A stretch of DNA of 64,000 nt from Blautia coccoides (GTDB lineage Bacteria > Bacillota > Clostridia > Lachnospirales > Lachnospiraceae). Below the pieces are notes generated by a model. The model worked only from the letters and a program-made list of their open reading frames with translations. It had not been told where the DNA came from and searched no databases. The stretch's first letter is position 1; every line of letters starts with the position of its first letter. Shown here one piece after another: positions 18,857-26,986 of this stretch. Position numbers and translations under genes: made by a program. The stretch is from contig NZ_CP136422.1 in the NCBI RefSeq assembly GCF_034355335.1, positions 4,996,501-5,060,500 on the forward strand. The letters run 5' to 3'.

Positions 18857-19876
18857 TTAAGGTTTTACTACAACTTTTACTGCTTCTCCTTTTGCCAGCT
18901 TATCAATCCCTGCCTTTAATTCCTGAAGCGGAATAACATCTGTGACCAGCTTTTCCATGTCCACCAGATGATCCTCCAGTACACGGATCGCTTCCGGAAA
19001 CGTAGCATTGGCAAGCCAGGTTCCGTGAACCGTTATCTCTTTTGTAGTAATTTCACACTGGGCTACCTGGCTGACGGACTTTTTATTGACCCCGAAAAGT
19101 ACAACGTGCCCGCCCTTTCTCACCAGATCCACAGCCTGTACCACCTGGGAGCCTGTCACATCAAAGACATGATCCGGTCCGATCCCTGTCTGCTCCATGA
19201 TAATGTCTTTGGCATTCTGGCTTTTGACATCTATCACTTCTCCCAGACCCAGCTTTTTTGCAAAGTCAATCCTGTAGGGCGCGGCTTCCAGAAGGAAGAG
19301 CTTTCCGATTCCGGATGCCTTGGCAAGCATGGCAATCATAAGCCCAATAGGTCCGCATCCGATGATCACTGCGCTCTCACCGGGAAGTATGCGCACTTTA
19401 TGAAATCCATTGATTGCGCAGGCCAGCGGTTCTGTACACGCGGCAGCCTCGGCTGATACCGATTCTGAGATTTTGTAGGCTGCCTTGCCTGATATAAGGC
19501 AGTATTTTGCAAAAGCTCCGTGATAGTCGATTCCAAGAGGGATAATGTTTTCGCACAGATTGGGAAGATTTTTTCTGCAGTACCGGCATACTCCGCAGTA
19601 GTCATTGGGGTTTACCACAACCCGGTCCCCGATCTGCAGATGTTCCACTGCCTCTCCTTTCTCTATTATTTTCCCAACAAGCTCATGCCCAAGAATGGTT
19701 TCCGGTACAGCTTCGTATCCGGGAGGCACCGCTGTGATATGTACATCTGTTCCGCAGATACTCACAGCTTCCACTTCTACCAATACTTGGTCCTCTCTCT
19801 GGATCCTGGGGACAGGAACCATTTTCAGTTCCAGCTTACCCACATCCTCAAAAACTGCAGCCAACATTTTTTCCAT
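18857..19876 (-). CDS. Sorbitol/threonine dehydrogenase-like MDR
   Basis: A 339-residue zinc-dependent dehydrogenase. It has SICGTDVH, GHELVG, a structural zinc loop (CGVCRYCRKNLPNLC) and the coenzyme-binding turn IGCGPIGLMIAM. The enzyme probably oxidises a polyol or sugar. It is the third gene of the operon and is separated from rbsD by a 68-bp gap that contains a hairpin. Start after TAGGAGG. Confidence 0.9.
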   Translation of the reverse strand: MEKMLAAVFEDVGKLELKMVPVPRIQREDQVLVEVEAVSICGTDVHITAVPPGYEAVPETILGHELVGKIIEKGEAVEHLQIGDRVVVNPNDYCGVCRYCRKNLPNLCENIIPLGIDYHGAFAKYCLISGKAAYKISESVSAEAAACTEPLACAINGFHKVRILPGESAVIIGCGPIGLMIAMLAKASGIGKLFLLEAAPYRIDFAKKLGLGEVIDVKSQNAKDIIMEQTGIGPDHVFDVTGSQVVQAVDLVRKGGHVVLFGVNKKSVSQVAQCEITTKEITVHGTWLANATFPEAIRVLEDHLVDMEKLVTDVIPLQELKAGIDKLAKGEAVKVVVKP

Positions 19877-19901
19877 CTGTATTCCTCCTAAAATGGTTAC
19901 G

Positions 19902-19939
19902 GTTCACAGCGCCGCTGCCGCGGGTCAATAACTGTGAAC
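19902..19939. promoter_or_regulatory. Intercistronic stem-loop
   Basis: GTTCACAG and CTGTGAAC form an inverted repeat around a GC-rich loop (CGCCGCTGCCGCGG region) between rbsD and the dehydrogenase gene. There is no T-run, so processing or message stabilisation is more likely than termination. Confidence 0.4.
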
Positions 19940-19944
19940 AGCAG

Positions 19945-20340
19945 CTAAAAATTAACGCCGCCCTCCAAAATAACGTTTGCATATGGTGTACATTCACCGG
20001 TTCTTATGATCACTTTTGCTTTTGGAAGTATATGTTTTAAATCCTCATGGGGGATTTTTTGTGCCGGCACACCGGCCAGCCTGTCCTGCACATATTTGAG
20101 CAGCTCCGCGCCGGAGGACTCCATTTCCTCCGCGTAGATGTATGAATCTATAACCAGTTCCCCCGTCACTGCATCAAACACTTCCGTAAATCCGGGAACC
20201 CCTTTTACCAGTGATATGTCAATCACGGTCACATGATCCGGTATGGGAAGTCCCGGGTCTGCTATCACCAGATAATCTGTATGCCCAAGGGACGATATGG
20301 CACAGCAGATATCTGTGTTCAAAATACCTTCCTTCCGCAC
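19945..20340 (-). CDS. rbsD: RbsD/FucU-type sugar mutarotase (D-ribose pyranase)
   Basis: A 131-residue protein from a GTG start. It begins VRKEGILNTD, the usual RbsD N-terminus, and ends with PYANVILEGGVNF. His near residue 20 (SLGHTDYLVIADPGLPIP) is the family's catalytic histidine. The frame is open further upstream but would overlap the preceding gene; the GTG has GGGGGG before it, gives the normal family length, and leaves a 19-bp gap. RbsD proteins interconvert ring forms of sugars. In this operon it could feed a specific anomer to the dehydrogenases or isomerase. Confidence 0.88.
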   Translation of the reverse strand: MRKEGILNTDICCAISSLGHTDYLVIADPGLPIPDHVTVIDISLVKGVPGFTEVFDAVTGELVIDSYIYAEEMESSGAELLKYVQDRLAGVPAQKIPHEDLKHILPKAKVIIRTGECTPYANVILEGGVNF

Positions 20341-20359
20341 TTCTCTATCCCCCCAATTC

Positions 20360-21175
20360 TCACAGGCCGAGTACCCGTACCGCGTACTCCCGGTTTGTCT
20401 TTGCCCCTTCATAGTTGCTGACTGTGGGTGTGTCATTCTCGATCACCAGGTACCCGTCATAACCCGTATTCTCCAACAGCTTCAAAACTTTAGGAAAATC
20501 AATTCCTTTTGTACCCAATTCGTAAAATCTCTGATGTCTGTCCCATTCGTGGATCCATTTTTGTCTGTAGTCCTTTACATCTACCTCAGTGTCCTGATCC
20601 TTCAGATGAATGCAGCCGATCCTCCCTTTATATTTCTCAAATAACTTCTGAAAGTCAATTCCGGCGAGCACGGTATGGGCAGTATCAAAGCAAAACTTTA
20701 CATACTCAGGATTGGTATGTTCTGCCACAAAATCAATTTCATCCTCCTGCTCCACTGTCATCTGAAAATGGGGATGCAGGCATAAAGCCACACCATAGTC
20801 CTGGGCCATCCTCCCTATTTCATCCAGAATCCCCGATAATTTCAGCAGATGTTCTTCTGAAGGCTTCCCATCTCTTGCCGGCGCCTGTATGTTCATGATC
20901 TTGGCACCTGTCTTTTTACAGAACTCCAGATATTTTTTCGCCTCCTCCACATTGTCCGCATCCATATCACGTATATAGTTGTACAGAGCTATAAATTTCA
21001 GTCCGTAATCTTTTACCAGCCGGTTAAATTCCTCCTCACGTCCTTCATACAGGTCAGCCATGCCAATAAAGTTCTCAAAATTGTGATAGCCCAGCTCTTT
21101 TAAGTCGTTAAGTGCTGTCTTCAGGTCATTTTCTGTCTCCAGTCCCCATTCCCAAACCGTATAACCTATCTCCAT
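20360..21175 (-). CDS. Sugar phosphate isomerase/epimerase family TIM-barrel protein, first gene of the operon
   Basis: A 271-residue barrel from the ATG at 21175, which follows AAAGGAAAA. A GTG further upstream lies on the promoter and operator, so it is not used. Metal-ligand-like segments are LCLHPHFQM (His), FCFDTAHTVLAG (Asp, His), GCIHLKDQD (His) and YLVIENDTP (Glu). The protein resembles inosose dehydratase or keto-sugar epimerases of the IolE/IolI type. It differs from the second barrel encoded in the operon, so two successive conversions are likely. Confidence 0.86.
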   Translation of the reverse strand: MEIGYTVWEWGLETENDLKTALNDLKELGYHNFENFIGMADLYEGREEEFNRLVKDYGLKFIALYNYIRDMDADNVEEAKKYLEFCKKTGAKIMNIQAPARDGKPSEEHLLKLSGILDEIGRMAQDYGVALCLHPHFQMTVEQEDEIDFVAEHTNPEYVKFCFDTAHTVLAGIDFQKLFEKYKGRIGCIHLKDQDTEVDVKDYRQKWIHEWDRHQRFYELGTKGIDFPKVLKLLENTGYDGYLVIENDTPTVSNYEGAKTNREYAVRVLGL

Positions 21176-21197
21176 AAGCCATTTTCCTTTCGCTTTT

Positions 21198-21215
21198 TGA
21201 TAAAACGTTTTATCA
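21198..21215. promoter_or_regulatory. LacI-family operator of the sugar operon
   Basis: TGATAAAACGTTTTATCA is a perfect 18-bp palindrome with the central CG typical of LacI-family sites. It lies between the promoter and the first gene of the operon, where bound repressor would block transcription. The LacI gene is transcribed divergently 370 bp away. Confidence 0.85.
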
Positions 21216-21230
21216 TGATTTATGAGTCTC

Positions 21231-21258
21231 ATTATATACACTTTTTCTACATTGTCAA
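21231..21258 (-). promoter_or_regulatory. Promoter of the ten-gene sugar operon
   Basis: On the minus strand TTGACA (21258-21253), 16-bp spacer, TATAAT (21236-21231). Both hexamers are consensus. The operator palindrome lies 15 bp downstream. Confidence 0.85.
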
Positions 21259-21322
21259 CACTTTTTTAATTTTTTATCTATTTATTTTGTGCACTTTAAT
21301 TTTTTATAAACTTTTTTTACTA

Positions 21323-21351
21323 TTGTTTTCCTATCATTTTGCCGCTATAAT
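21323..21351 (+). promoter_or_regulatory. Promoter of the lacI-like gene
   Basis: TTGTTT, 17-bp spacer and TATAAT at 21346-21351. It would give a leader of roughly 230 nt before the regulator. Confidence 0.65.
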
Positions 21352-21373
21352 AAGGGCAAAGTTCCCCGTTAAA

Positions 21374-21391
21374 TGTTAAAACGCTTTATCA
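21374..21391. promoter_or_regulatory. Second LacI-family operator, imperfect
   Basis: TGTTAAAACGCTTTATCA matches the upstream palindrome at 16 of 18 positions. It is placed just downstream of the regulator's own promoter, which suggests autoregulation. Confidence 0.7.
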
Positions 21392-21523
21392 TTTCCCCGA
21401 ATCCCCGCAATATATGGAACAATACATTGCATTCAGTATTTACCCATGTTAAAATCAGGATGCAATACAAAGATCAAACACGTTTTTCGTATACTGCTGC
21501 ATGAGTCAGCAGACAGACAGCAC

Positions 21524-21567
21524 ACTGGTACAGCACAGCGCAGGACCGCGCAGAGTGGTGTACCAGT
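21524..21567 (+). other. Leader hairpin before the lacI-like gene
   Basis: ACTGGTACA-GCAC pairs imperfectly with GTG-GTGTACCAGT across a GC-rich loop, 20 bp before the start codon. No T-run follows. The rest of the 345-bp gap holds the two promoters and operators and no further gene. Confidence 0.4.
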
Positions 21568-21586
21568 ATTTATGAGGTGAATATAT

Positions 21587-22606
21587 ATGCGAGTAACTCT
21601 AAAAGATATCGCAAGAGAAACAAATCTATCTGTAACTACCGTCTCACTGGTTTTAAATCAAAAAGAATGCCGTGTATCCGACAGCACCCGCAGCCTGATC
21701 CTCAAAACAGCGGAAAAGATGCACTATTATCCCAACCAGCTTGCAGTGGGACTGGTAAAGCAGGAGACAAAGACGATCGGGCTTATTATTCCTGATATCA
21801 GCAATCATTTTTTTGCTAATCTTGCCCTGGGAATAGATGATGAAATGCTGAAACATGACCGGAATATCATTCTCAGCAATACCAATGACCGCCCGGAACG
21901 TGATCTAAAGAGTATCCAGGTGCTGAAATCACGGGGTGTGGACGCTATCATCCTTGCCATGGCATCCAATGTTGACCAGACACATATCCGTTCCTACAAA
22001 GACATCATAGATAACTCACCGATCCCTATCATAGCGGTAGACCGCTGTAACCCCGCATTCAACTGCAGCGCTCTCAAGCTGAACAATAAAAAAGGAGCGT
22101 ATAACGCTGTCAGCCATCTGCTCAGTCTGGGGCACAGAAATATTGCCTGTATTACCGGCCCCGCCAATTCCGACAGCACACAGGAACGGCTTGCCGGTTA
22201 TGAGTGGGCTTACCGTGATGCGGGGATCCCCCTGCCCAAAAAATATGTATTCCACGGTGATTATCTGAGGCACAGCGGAAATGACGCCACAAAACAGATT
22301 CTGAACGAGACAAAAGCAACTGCTATTTTTGCGTTTAATGATCTGATGGCCCTGGGCGCCTATCACTGTCTGCGGCAGGAAGGCCTGTCAATTCCTGATG
22401 ATATGTCCATCGTGGGATTTGACAATATCGACTTCTCCGATATGCTTGAGGTTCCGCTGACTACAGTAAACCAACCCACCTATAAGATCGGGCAGGAGGC
22501 TGCCAGGCGCGCGCTGCTTGAGATCAGCAGTCCTGAGACGGAGAAGCAGACCATCAGCTTTGAGCCACATCTGATCATACGAAAAAGTACGGCAAAGCCG
22601 AGATAG
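21587..22606 (+). CDS. LacI family transcriptional regulator
   Basis: A 339-residue repressor. The N-terminal helix-turn-helix (VTLKDIARETNLSVTTVSLV) and hinge are followed by a periplasmic-binding-protein-like sensor with IGLIIPDISNHFFANLALG, PIIAVDR and FAFNDLMALGAY. It is divergent from the sugar operon and two matching palindromes lie between them, so it very likely represses that operon and itself until a sugar from the pathway binds. Start after GAGGTGA. The ROK gene follows 11 bp downstream. Confidence 0.94.
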   Translation: MRVTLKDIARETNLSVTTVSLVLNQKECRVSDSTRSLILKTAEKMHYYPNQLAVGLVKQETKTIGLIIPDISNHFFANLALGIDDEMLKHDRNIILSNTNDRPERDLKSIQVLKSRGVDAIILAMASNVDQTHIRSYKDIIDNSPIPIIAVDRCNPAFNCSALKLNNKKGAYNAVSHLLSLGHRNIACITGPANSDSTQERLAGYEWAYRDAGIPLPKKYVFHGDYLRHSGNDATKQILNETKATAIFAFNDLMALGAYHCLRQEGLSIPDDMSIVGFDNIDFSDMLEVPLTTVNQPTYKIGQEAARRALLEISSPETEKQTISFEPHLIIRKSTAKPR

Positions 22607-22617
22607 AGGTATATTTT

Positions 22618-23820
22618 ATGGGAACCACAAAAAACATGCAGTTTCTAAGGACCAGCAACCGCGCTGCCATTATTAAAGCGCTGGCACTTGGGGAGGCCTC
22701 CAACCGTGTAGAACTTTCCTCCCATCTTGGCCTGTCCAAAATGGCCATCAGCGGCCTTATCAACGACCTGGTTGCTGACGGCTATGTGGAAGACAGGAAA
22801 TATTCTCCCTTCCGGGATTCTACCTGGTATACGGGAGACGCCAGCGGAAGAAAGCCCTCCGCGCTTTCTATTGTCCCCAGGAGGATCAACGCCATTGGAA
22901 TACTGCTGAAACGTTATGAAGTGCACTGTATGATCGCGGAAATACAGGGAAATATTCTTTATCACGATTTCTGCCCTCTCCCCATGGACGCAGACAATGT
23001 CTCCCTGTCTGAGATCTTGGTATCACTGGTGGAAAAAGCCCTGCATTCCCACGGAGACTGCTTTATTGCGGGTATCGGCATCGCGTCCATCGGCCCTTTG
23101 GATATTACACAAAAGAGGATTCTCTATCCTCCTAATTTCTGCAGTATCGGTAATTTATATATTGGGGAACTATTGGAAGAGAGGTTCCGGCTGCCTGTTT
23201 ATCTGGATAATGATATGAATGCCAGCGCAATTGCGGAACAATTCTATGGGGTGGGAAAAACGGCAGATACCCTGGCCTATGTAGGCTTTGGTTCCGGTGT
23301 TGGAGCGGGGATCATAATACACGGAAAACTGCTGCACGGCAGCGCTGGATTTGCCGGTGAGATCGGACATATCTCTATCAATCCACAGGGTCCGCAGTGC
23401 TCCTGCGGACAGAAGGGCTGTATCGAGACATACACCAGTGTGTCCAGGCTTCTAGATGACATGGGGGCCGATTCTGTGACGAACCTGCGTCAGATGATAC
23501 AGGATGATAAACTAGATGAAAAGAGACAGAAACGTCTGAGGGAATGCCGGTACGCGCTGAAAACACTGCTTATCACCATTGCAAATCTCTATGATCCGGA
23601 GGTCATAATATTCGGGGAAATCCCCCCCACCCTGGCACCTGTCTATCTGGATGAAATGGAAACTTATATGAATACCAACATGTTCCACCACGGCTTCCAA
23701 AATATTCGTCTCTATCCCTCCTCATTCGGTGAAAACGCGCCACTGATAGGGTCTGCTTCTCTGATCTTCAAGGGAATATTTGACGGAAAAATCCCCCTGC
23801 CGGACAGAACTGCCAAATAA
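22618..23820 (+). CDS. ROK family transcriptional regulator
   Basis: A 400-residue protein with an N-terminal winged helix (about 10-80, LGLSKMAISGLINDLVADGYVE) and a C-terminal ROK fold. The ROK zinc site is visible as GHISINPQGPQCSCGQKGCIE (His and three Cys), and DNDMNASAIAEQFYG carries the catalytic-type Asp of sugar kinases. It resembles NagC/XylR/Mlc regulators. It forms a two-gene unit with the LacI regulator, so the sugar operon may be under dual control by two sugar ligands. Start after AGAGG. Confidence 0.9.
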   Translation: MGTTKNMQFLRTSNRAAIIKALALGEASNRVELSSHLGLSKMAISGLINDLVADGYVEDRKYSPFRDSTWYTGDASGRKPSALSIVPRRINAIGILLKRYEVHCMIAEIQGNILYHDFCPLPMDADNVSLSEILVSLVEKALHSHGDCFIAGIGIASIGPLDITQKRILYPPNFCSIGNLYIGELLEERFRLPVYLDNDMNASAIAEQFYGVGKTADTLAYVGFGSGVGAGIIIHGKLLHGSAGFAGEIGHISINPQGPQCSCGQKGCIETYTSVSRLLDDMGADSVTNLRQMIQDDKLDEKRQKRLRECRYALKTLLITIANLYDPEVIIFGEIPPTLAPVYLDEMETYMNTNMFHHGFQNIRLYPSSFGENAPLIGSASLIFKGIFDGKIPLPDRTAK

Positions 23821-23876
23821 AAAAGAGCCTTGCCGGACAATTTTCATCCTGCAGGACTCTCCTATGCAAGAAAAAA

Positions 23877-23910
23877 CTGCCTTCTGAAAAATTCACATTT
23901 CAGAAGGCAG
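23877..23910. terminator. Terminator between ROK and udk genes
   Basis: A 13-bp perfect stem (CTGCCTTCTGAAA with TTTCAGAAGGCAG). On the minus strand it is followed by six T residues, so it mainly ends udk transcription. A weaker inverted repeat AGAG...CTCT just before it may serve the ROK gene. Confidence 0.85.
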
Positions 23911-23915
23911 CCGCC

Positions 23916-24485
23916 TTATCTTGTATATTTTTTTATGTAATCAATTATCATATTCTCCGCCGTTTGTGAGGGATTGGCACCGTTCAGGATCAAGTCCGCC
24001 CTCCATTTTGACGGCTCTACGTACTGGTCATGGCGATATCTCACCACATCCAAATATACATCTGTGATCTCCTCACGGGAAAGCCCCTTCTGCATATTTC
24101 GCTCTAATCGTCTGAGGATCCGCTCATCCACACGGCAGTCTATGAAAAGTTTCAAATCCAGCAGACTGCAGATGTCATCATCATACAGGGTAAGGAGGCC
24201 CTCCACCAGAATGATCCGGGAATTCCCCCGTTCTCTCTCCTTCACTATATCCTCATACAGCTTGCGCAGATACATGGTATCGGGATGATTGTCATCCACA
24301 TATTCCCTGTTTCCCGTCAGGGCACGTGCGCGGGGGCGCAGCTTTTCCGGCTTAAAATATTCATCCATATGGAAGATTTTTGGCTCCTCATTTTTAAGCT
24401 TTTCCGCCAGCCTATTGCACAGTGTAGTCTTGCCGGAAGCACTCCCACCGGCAATACCGATGGTCATAATTTTTACTTTTTCCAT
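23916..24485 (-). CDS. udk: Uridine kinase
   Basis: A 189-residue P-loop kinase with GIAGGSASGKTTL (Walker A) and the Udk-like HMDEYF, DNHPDTMY and VEGLLTLYDDDICSLLDLKLFIDCRVDERILRR-type pattern. It phosphorylates uridine or cytidine to the monophosphate in pyrimidine salvage, with ATP or GTP. It is slightly shorter than typical Udk (about 205-210 residues). It starts 24 bp after the flavodoxin-like gene on the same strand. Confidence 0.85.
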   Translation of the reverse strand: MEKVKIMTIGIAGGSASGKTTLCNRLAEKLKNEEPKIFHMDEYFKPEKLRPRARALTGNREYVDDNHPDTMYLRKLYEDIVKERERGNSRIILVEGLLTLYDDDICSLLDLKLFIDCRVDERILRRLERNMQKGLSREEITDVYLDVVRYRHDQYVEPSKWRADLILNGANPSQTAENMIIDYIKKYTR

Positions 24486-24508
24486 GTGTTAAAGCACCTG
24501 CCTTTCCC

Positions 24509-25045
24509 CTATTCCAAAACCAGGGATTTTCCCAGATCATATGCTTTTTTCACACCTTCAGAGTTCTTCATATCGCCTTTTGCATCCATTCCCGGCACTG
24601 TCAGTATCCCTTTATTTTCCCAGCGCAGATAGGCACAGGTATCCTCATAAGCGGCAATTGCCGAGCGGTATATACCCTCTGATGCGGAATCCAAAAGAAG
24701 CGCTGCGCAGCGGATGTTAAAGCCTTTTCTGGCTCTTGCGTAAAGTCTATCTATAGCGGCTTTTAACTGTGCGCTGATGGAAAACCAATAGACAGGAGAG
24801 GCAAATACGATCATATCCGCATTGTCTACTTTCTCCAATACACCCGTCATATCATCCTTTTGTACACACACTCCATTATGTGTAAAACAGAATTCACAAG
24901 CCAGACATGGGGCAATTTTCAAATGTCCCAGGTTTACTTTTTCCACCTGATGCCCCTGTTCACACGCGCCTTTTATAAAGGCATCTGCCATAATTTCCGT
25001 ATTTCCGTTGCTGCGAGGACTGCCGTTCAATACTAAAATATTCAT
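24509..25045 (-). CDS. Flavodoxin-like NAD(P)H-dependent FMN reductase
   Basis: A 178-residue flavodoxin-fold protein. The FMN phosphate loop is NGSPRSNGNTEIM. Two cysteine pairs, CLACEFC near residue 47, are typical of iron-sulfur flavoproteins of this family, and ASPVYWFSISAQLKAAIDR binds the flavin ring. It likely reduces flavin or quinone-type substrates in the cytoplasm. It precedes udk in a two-gene unit. A 204-bp gap with no gene separates it from ade. Confidence 0.88.
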   Translation of the reverse strand: MNILVLNGSPRSNGNTEIMADAFIKGACEQGHQVEKVNLGHLKIAPCLACEFCFTHNGVCVQKDDMTGVLEKVDNADMIVFASPVYWFSISAQLKAAIDRLYARARKGFNIRCAALLLDSASEGIYRSAIAAYEDTCAYLRWENKGILTVPGMDAKGDMKNSEGVKKAYDLGKSLVLE

Positions 25046-25249
25046 AGTTTTTTCTCCTATTTTCTCTTAAGTTTTATAAATCTTTTTTACCATGTTTTTC
25101 ATTCTGTGATCGTTTCTATCACTATAACATTGTGGAGTAAAAAAGTCACTATAGAGGAGAAATTTATCCGCCGGAAAATTCTTCCTGTTTTATTGGGATA
25201 TATGAACTGTTTTTAGATATTTGAGATATTTTTAAATATCTGGACCGTT

Positions 25250-26971
25250 TTAGGAAAGCCTCAGCGGCACCACTGCCCCTTTCTCCACATCAATAAGCCC
25301 CCTGTCTGTGAGCTTCAGAGCAGGGCTGACCGGAAGACCCAGGGTGCACAGGGACATAATGGGATTATAGTGTTCATAGCCCAGCGCTTCTAGGCTCTTT
25401 CTTACCTCTCCCAGCATTCTCCCGATATCATCAGCGGGAAGTTCTGAAAGGATACCGCACACAGGCAGAGGAAGTTCTGCCATCACCTTACCGTTCTCGG
25501 CGGTGCAAATACCTCCCTGCAGTTCTATCAGCCGTCTGGCCGCTGTGAGCATATCCTCAGGATTGGCGCCCATCACCATAAGATTATGATGGTCATGGTA
25601 ATATGTGGTTGCCGCTGCGCCCCGTTTCAGGCAGTCACCGGTGACAAATCCATAACCAAGGCCCCCGTTTTTACCGTGGCGCTCCAGCACAACGGCCAGC
25701 GCACAGCCGCTTTCCTGCCATTTTAAACGCCCGTTTTCCACTTCCATAAAAACCTGCGTTTCCCTTGTCTGTGTACGTCCGTCACTCACTTCTATGACAC
25801 GGACCTGTACCGTTCCCCGGCTTTTTTGTACCTTTGGCTGCAGGTCCTCTGCCCGGATATGATCCAGATGTACAGAGTGATAGAACTCTGTGGGAAAACC
25901 GTATGGCTTTAGCTGTCTCCCGGCATCTCCTTTACGATAGATCTCCTTGCCGTCTTTGAACACAAGCTCCGGTTCAAAATCAGAGACTGCCTGCTCTCTC
26001 ACCAACTGGAAGTCCGCCTTTCTTCCCGGCGCCAAGGTTCCTCTGTCTCTGAGGTTCATACGCCTTGCAGGGGTATAGGACGCGCAGTATACTGCCTCAC
26101 TCAGCGGAAATCCCATCTCTACGGCTTTTTTCACAATATAATTGAGCTGTCCCTTTTCCAGCAGAGCGTCTGCCATGGTGTCATCCGTGACAAAACAGCA
26201 GTGCTCAAAGAGATTGTTTTTTATAATATGATCCAGAATCTCCGGTTTCAGCATTTTCTCCTGAAGCTCCACAAACATGCCGTTTTCAAAACGCTGTCTG
26301 ATCTCCTCCAGAGTATGCTCTGTGTGGTCACCGTCAATACCCCTGAACAGAAATTTGGCCAGATCCAGTCCCACAAGGGAGGGACAATGGCCCTCAATAA
26401 CGGCCTGGGGATCTTCCTCTCTGAGATAGTCTAGAAATTTTGTGATCTCCATCTCTGTGCCCTTGACGATCTGGCGGTAGTTCATGATCTCTCCCACACA
26501 GACAACACCGTCCTCCCTCATGAGATGCTTCATCTCCTCAAATCCAATGACACCTCCTGTTGTTTCCAGGCTTTCATTCGTAGAGGGAACACTGCTGGGA
26601 ATACCGTAAAAAATGTCAATGGGGGAATCTTTTGCCCCGTTGATCATCTCATGGATTCCCTGTACGCCCATAACATTGGCGATCTCATGCGGCTCCGAAA
26701 CCAGGGTGGTAACCCCGCAGGAAGCTGCCCGTTCCCCAAAGGAAACAGGCGTCATCATAGAGCTTTCAATGTGCAAGTGTATATCAATAAATCCGGGAAG
26801 CATTAGATACCCGCTGCCGTCCAGCACCTCACTGGGGGTAAGCGCCTTCTCCTGCCTGGTATCCACATAATAAATCCTTCCCTCCTGTACATATACATCT
26901 GCCGGCATAAAACATTTCAAGTAGGAATTATAAACCTTCGTATCCTTTATCAGTAAATCCGCCTTTTCCAT
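25250..26971 (-). CDS. ade: Adenine deaminase
   Basis: A 573-residue amidohydrolase that converts adenine to hypoxanthine and ammonia. The metal-binding motif is PGFIDIHLHIESSMMTP (HxH) with further motifs EPHEIANVMG, EGHCPSL, DGDHTEH and a VTDD aspartate. The C-terminal half carries the extra domain of the Ade family (HHNLMVMGANPEDM). Length is typical. It is encoded 15 bp after the purine permease, so uptake and deamination of adenine are coupled. Confidence 0.95.
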   Translation of the reverse strand: MEKADLLIKDTKVYNSYLKCFMPADVYVQEGRIYYVDTRQEKALTPSEVLDGSGYLMLPGFIDIHLHIESSMMTPVSFGERAASCGVTTLVSEPHEIANVMGVQGIHEMINGAKDSPIDIFYGIPSSVPSTNESLETTGGVIGFEEMKHLMREDGVVCVGEIMNYRQIVKGTEMEITKFLDYLREEDPQAVIEGHCPSLVGLDLAKFLFRGIDGDHTEHTLEEIRQRFENGMFVELQEKMLKPEILDHIIKNNLFEHCCFVTDDTMADALLEKGQLNYIVKKAVEMGFPLSEAVYCASYTPARRMNLRDRGTLAPGRKADFQLVREQAVSDFEPELVFKDGKEIYRKGDAGRQLKPYGFPTEFYHSVHLDHIRAEDLQPKVQKSRGTVQVRVIEVSDGRTQTRETQVFMEVENGRLKWQESGCALAVVLERHGKNGGLGYGFVTGDCLKRGAAATTYYHDHHNLMVMGANPEDMLTAARRLIELQGGICTAENGKVMAELPLPVCGILSELPADDIGRMLGEVRKSLEALGYEHYNPIMSLCTLGLPVSPALKLTDRGLIDVEKGAVVPLRLS

Positions 26972-26986
26972 AGGGCACCTCCCGTC

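Noticed and set aside
20341..20436. Upstream extension of rbsD
   Set aside because: It overlaps the preceding gene's 3' end. The GTG with GGGGGG gives the normal family N-terminus and length.
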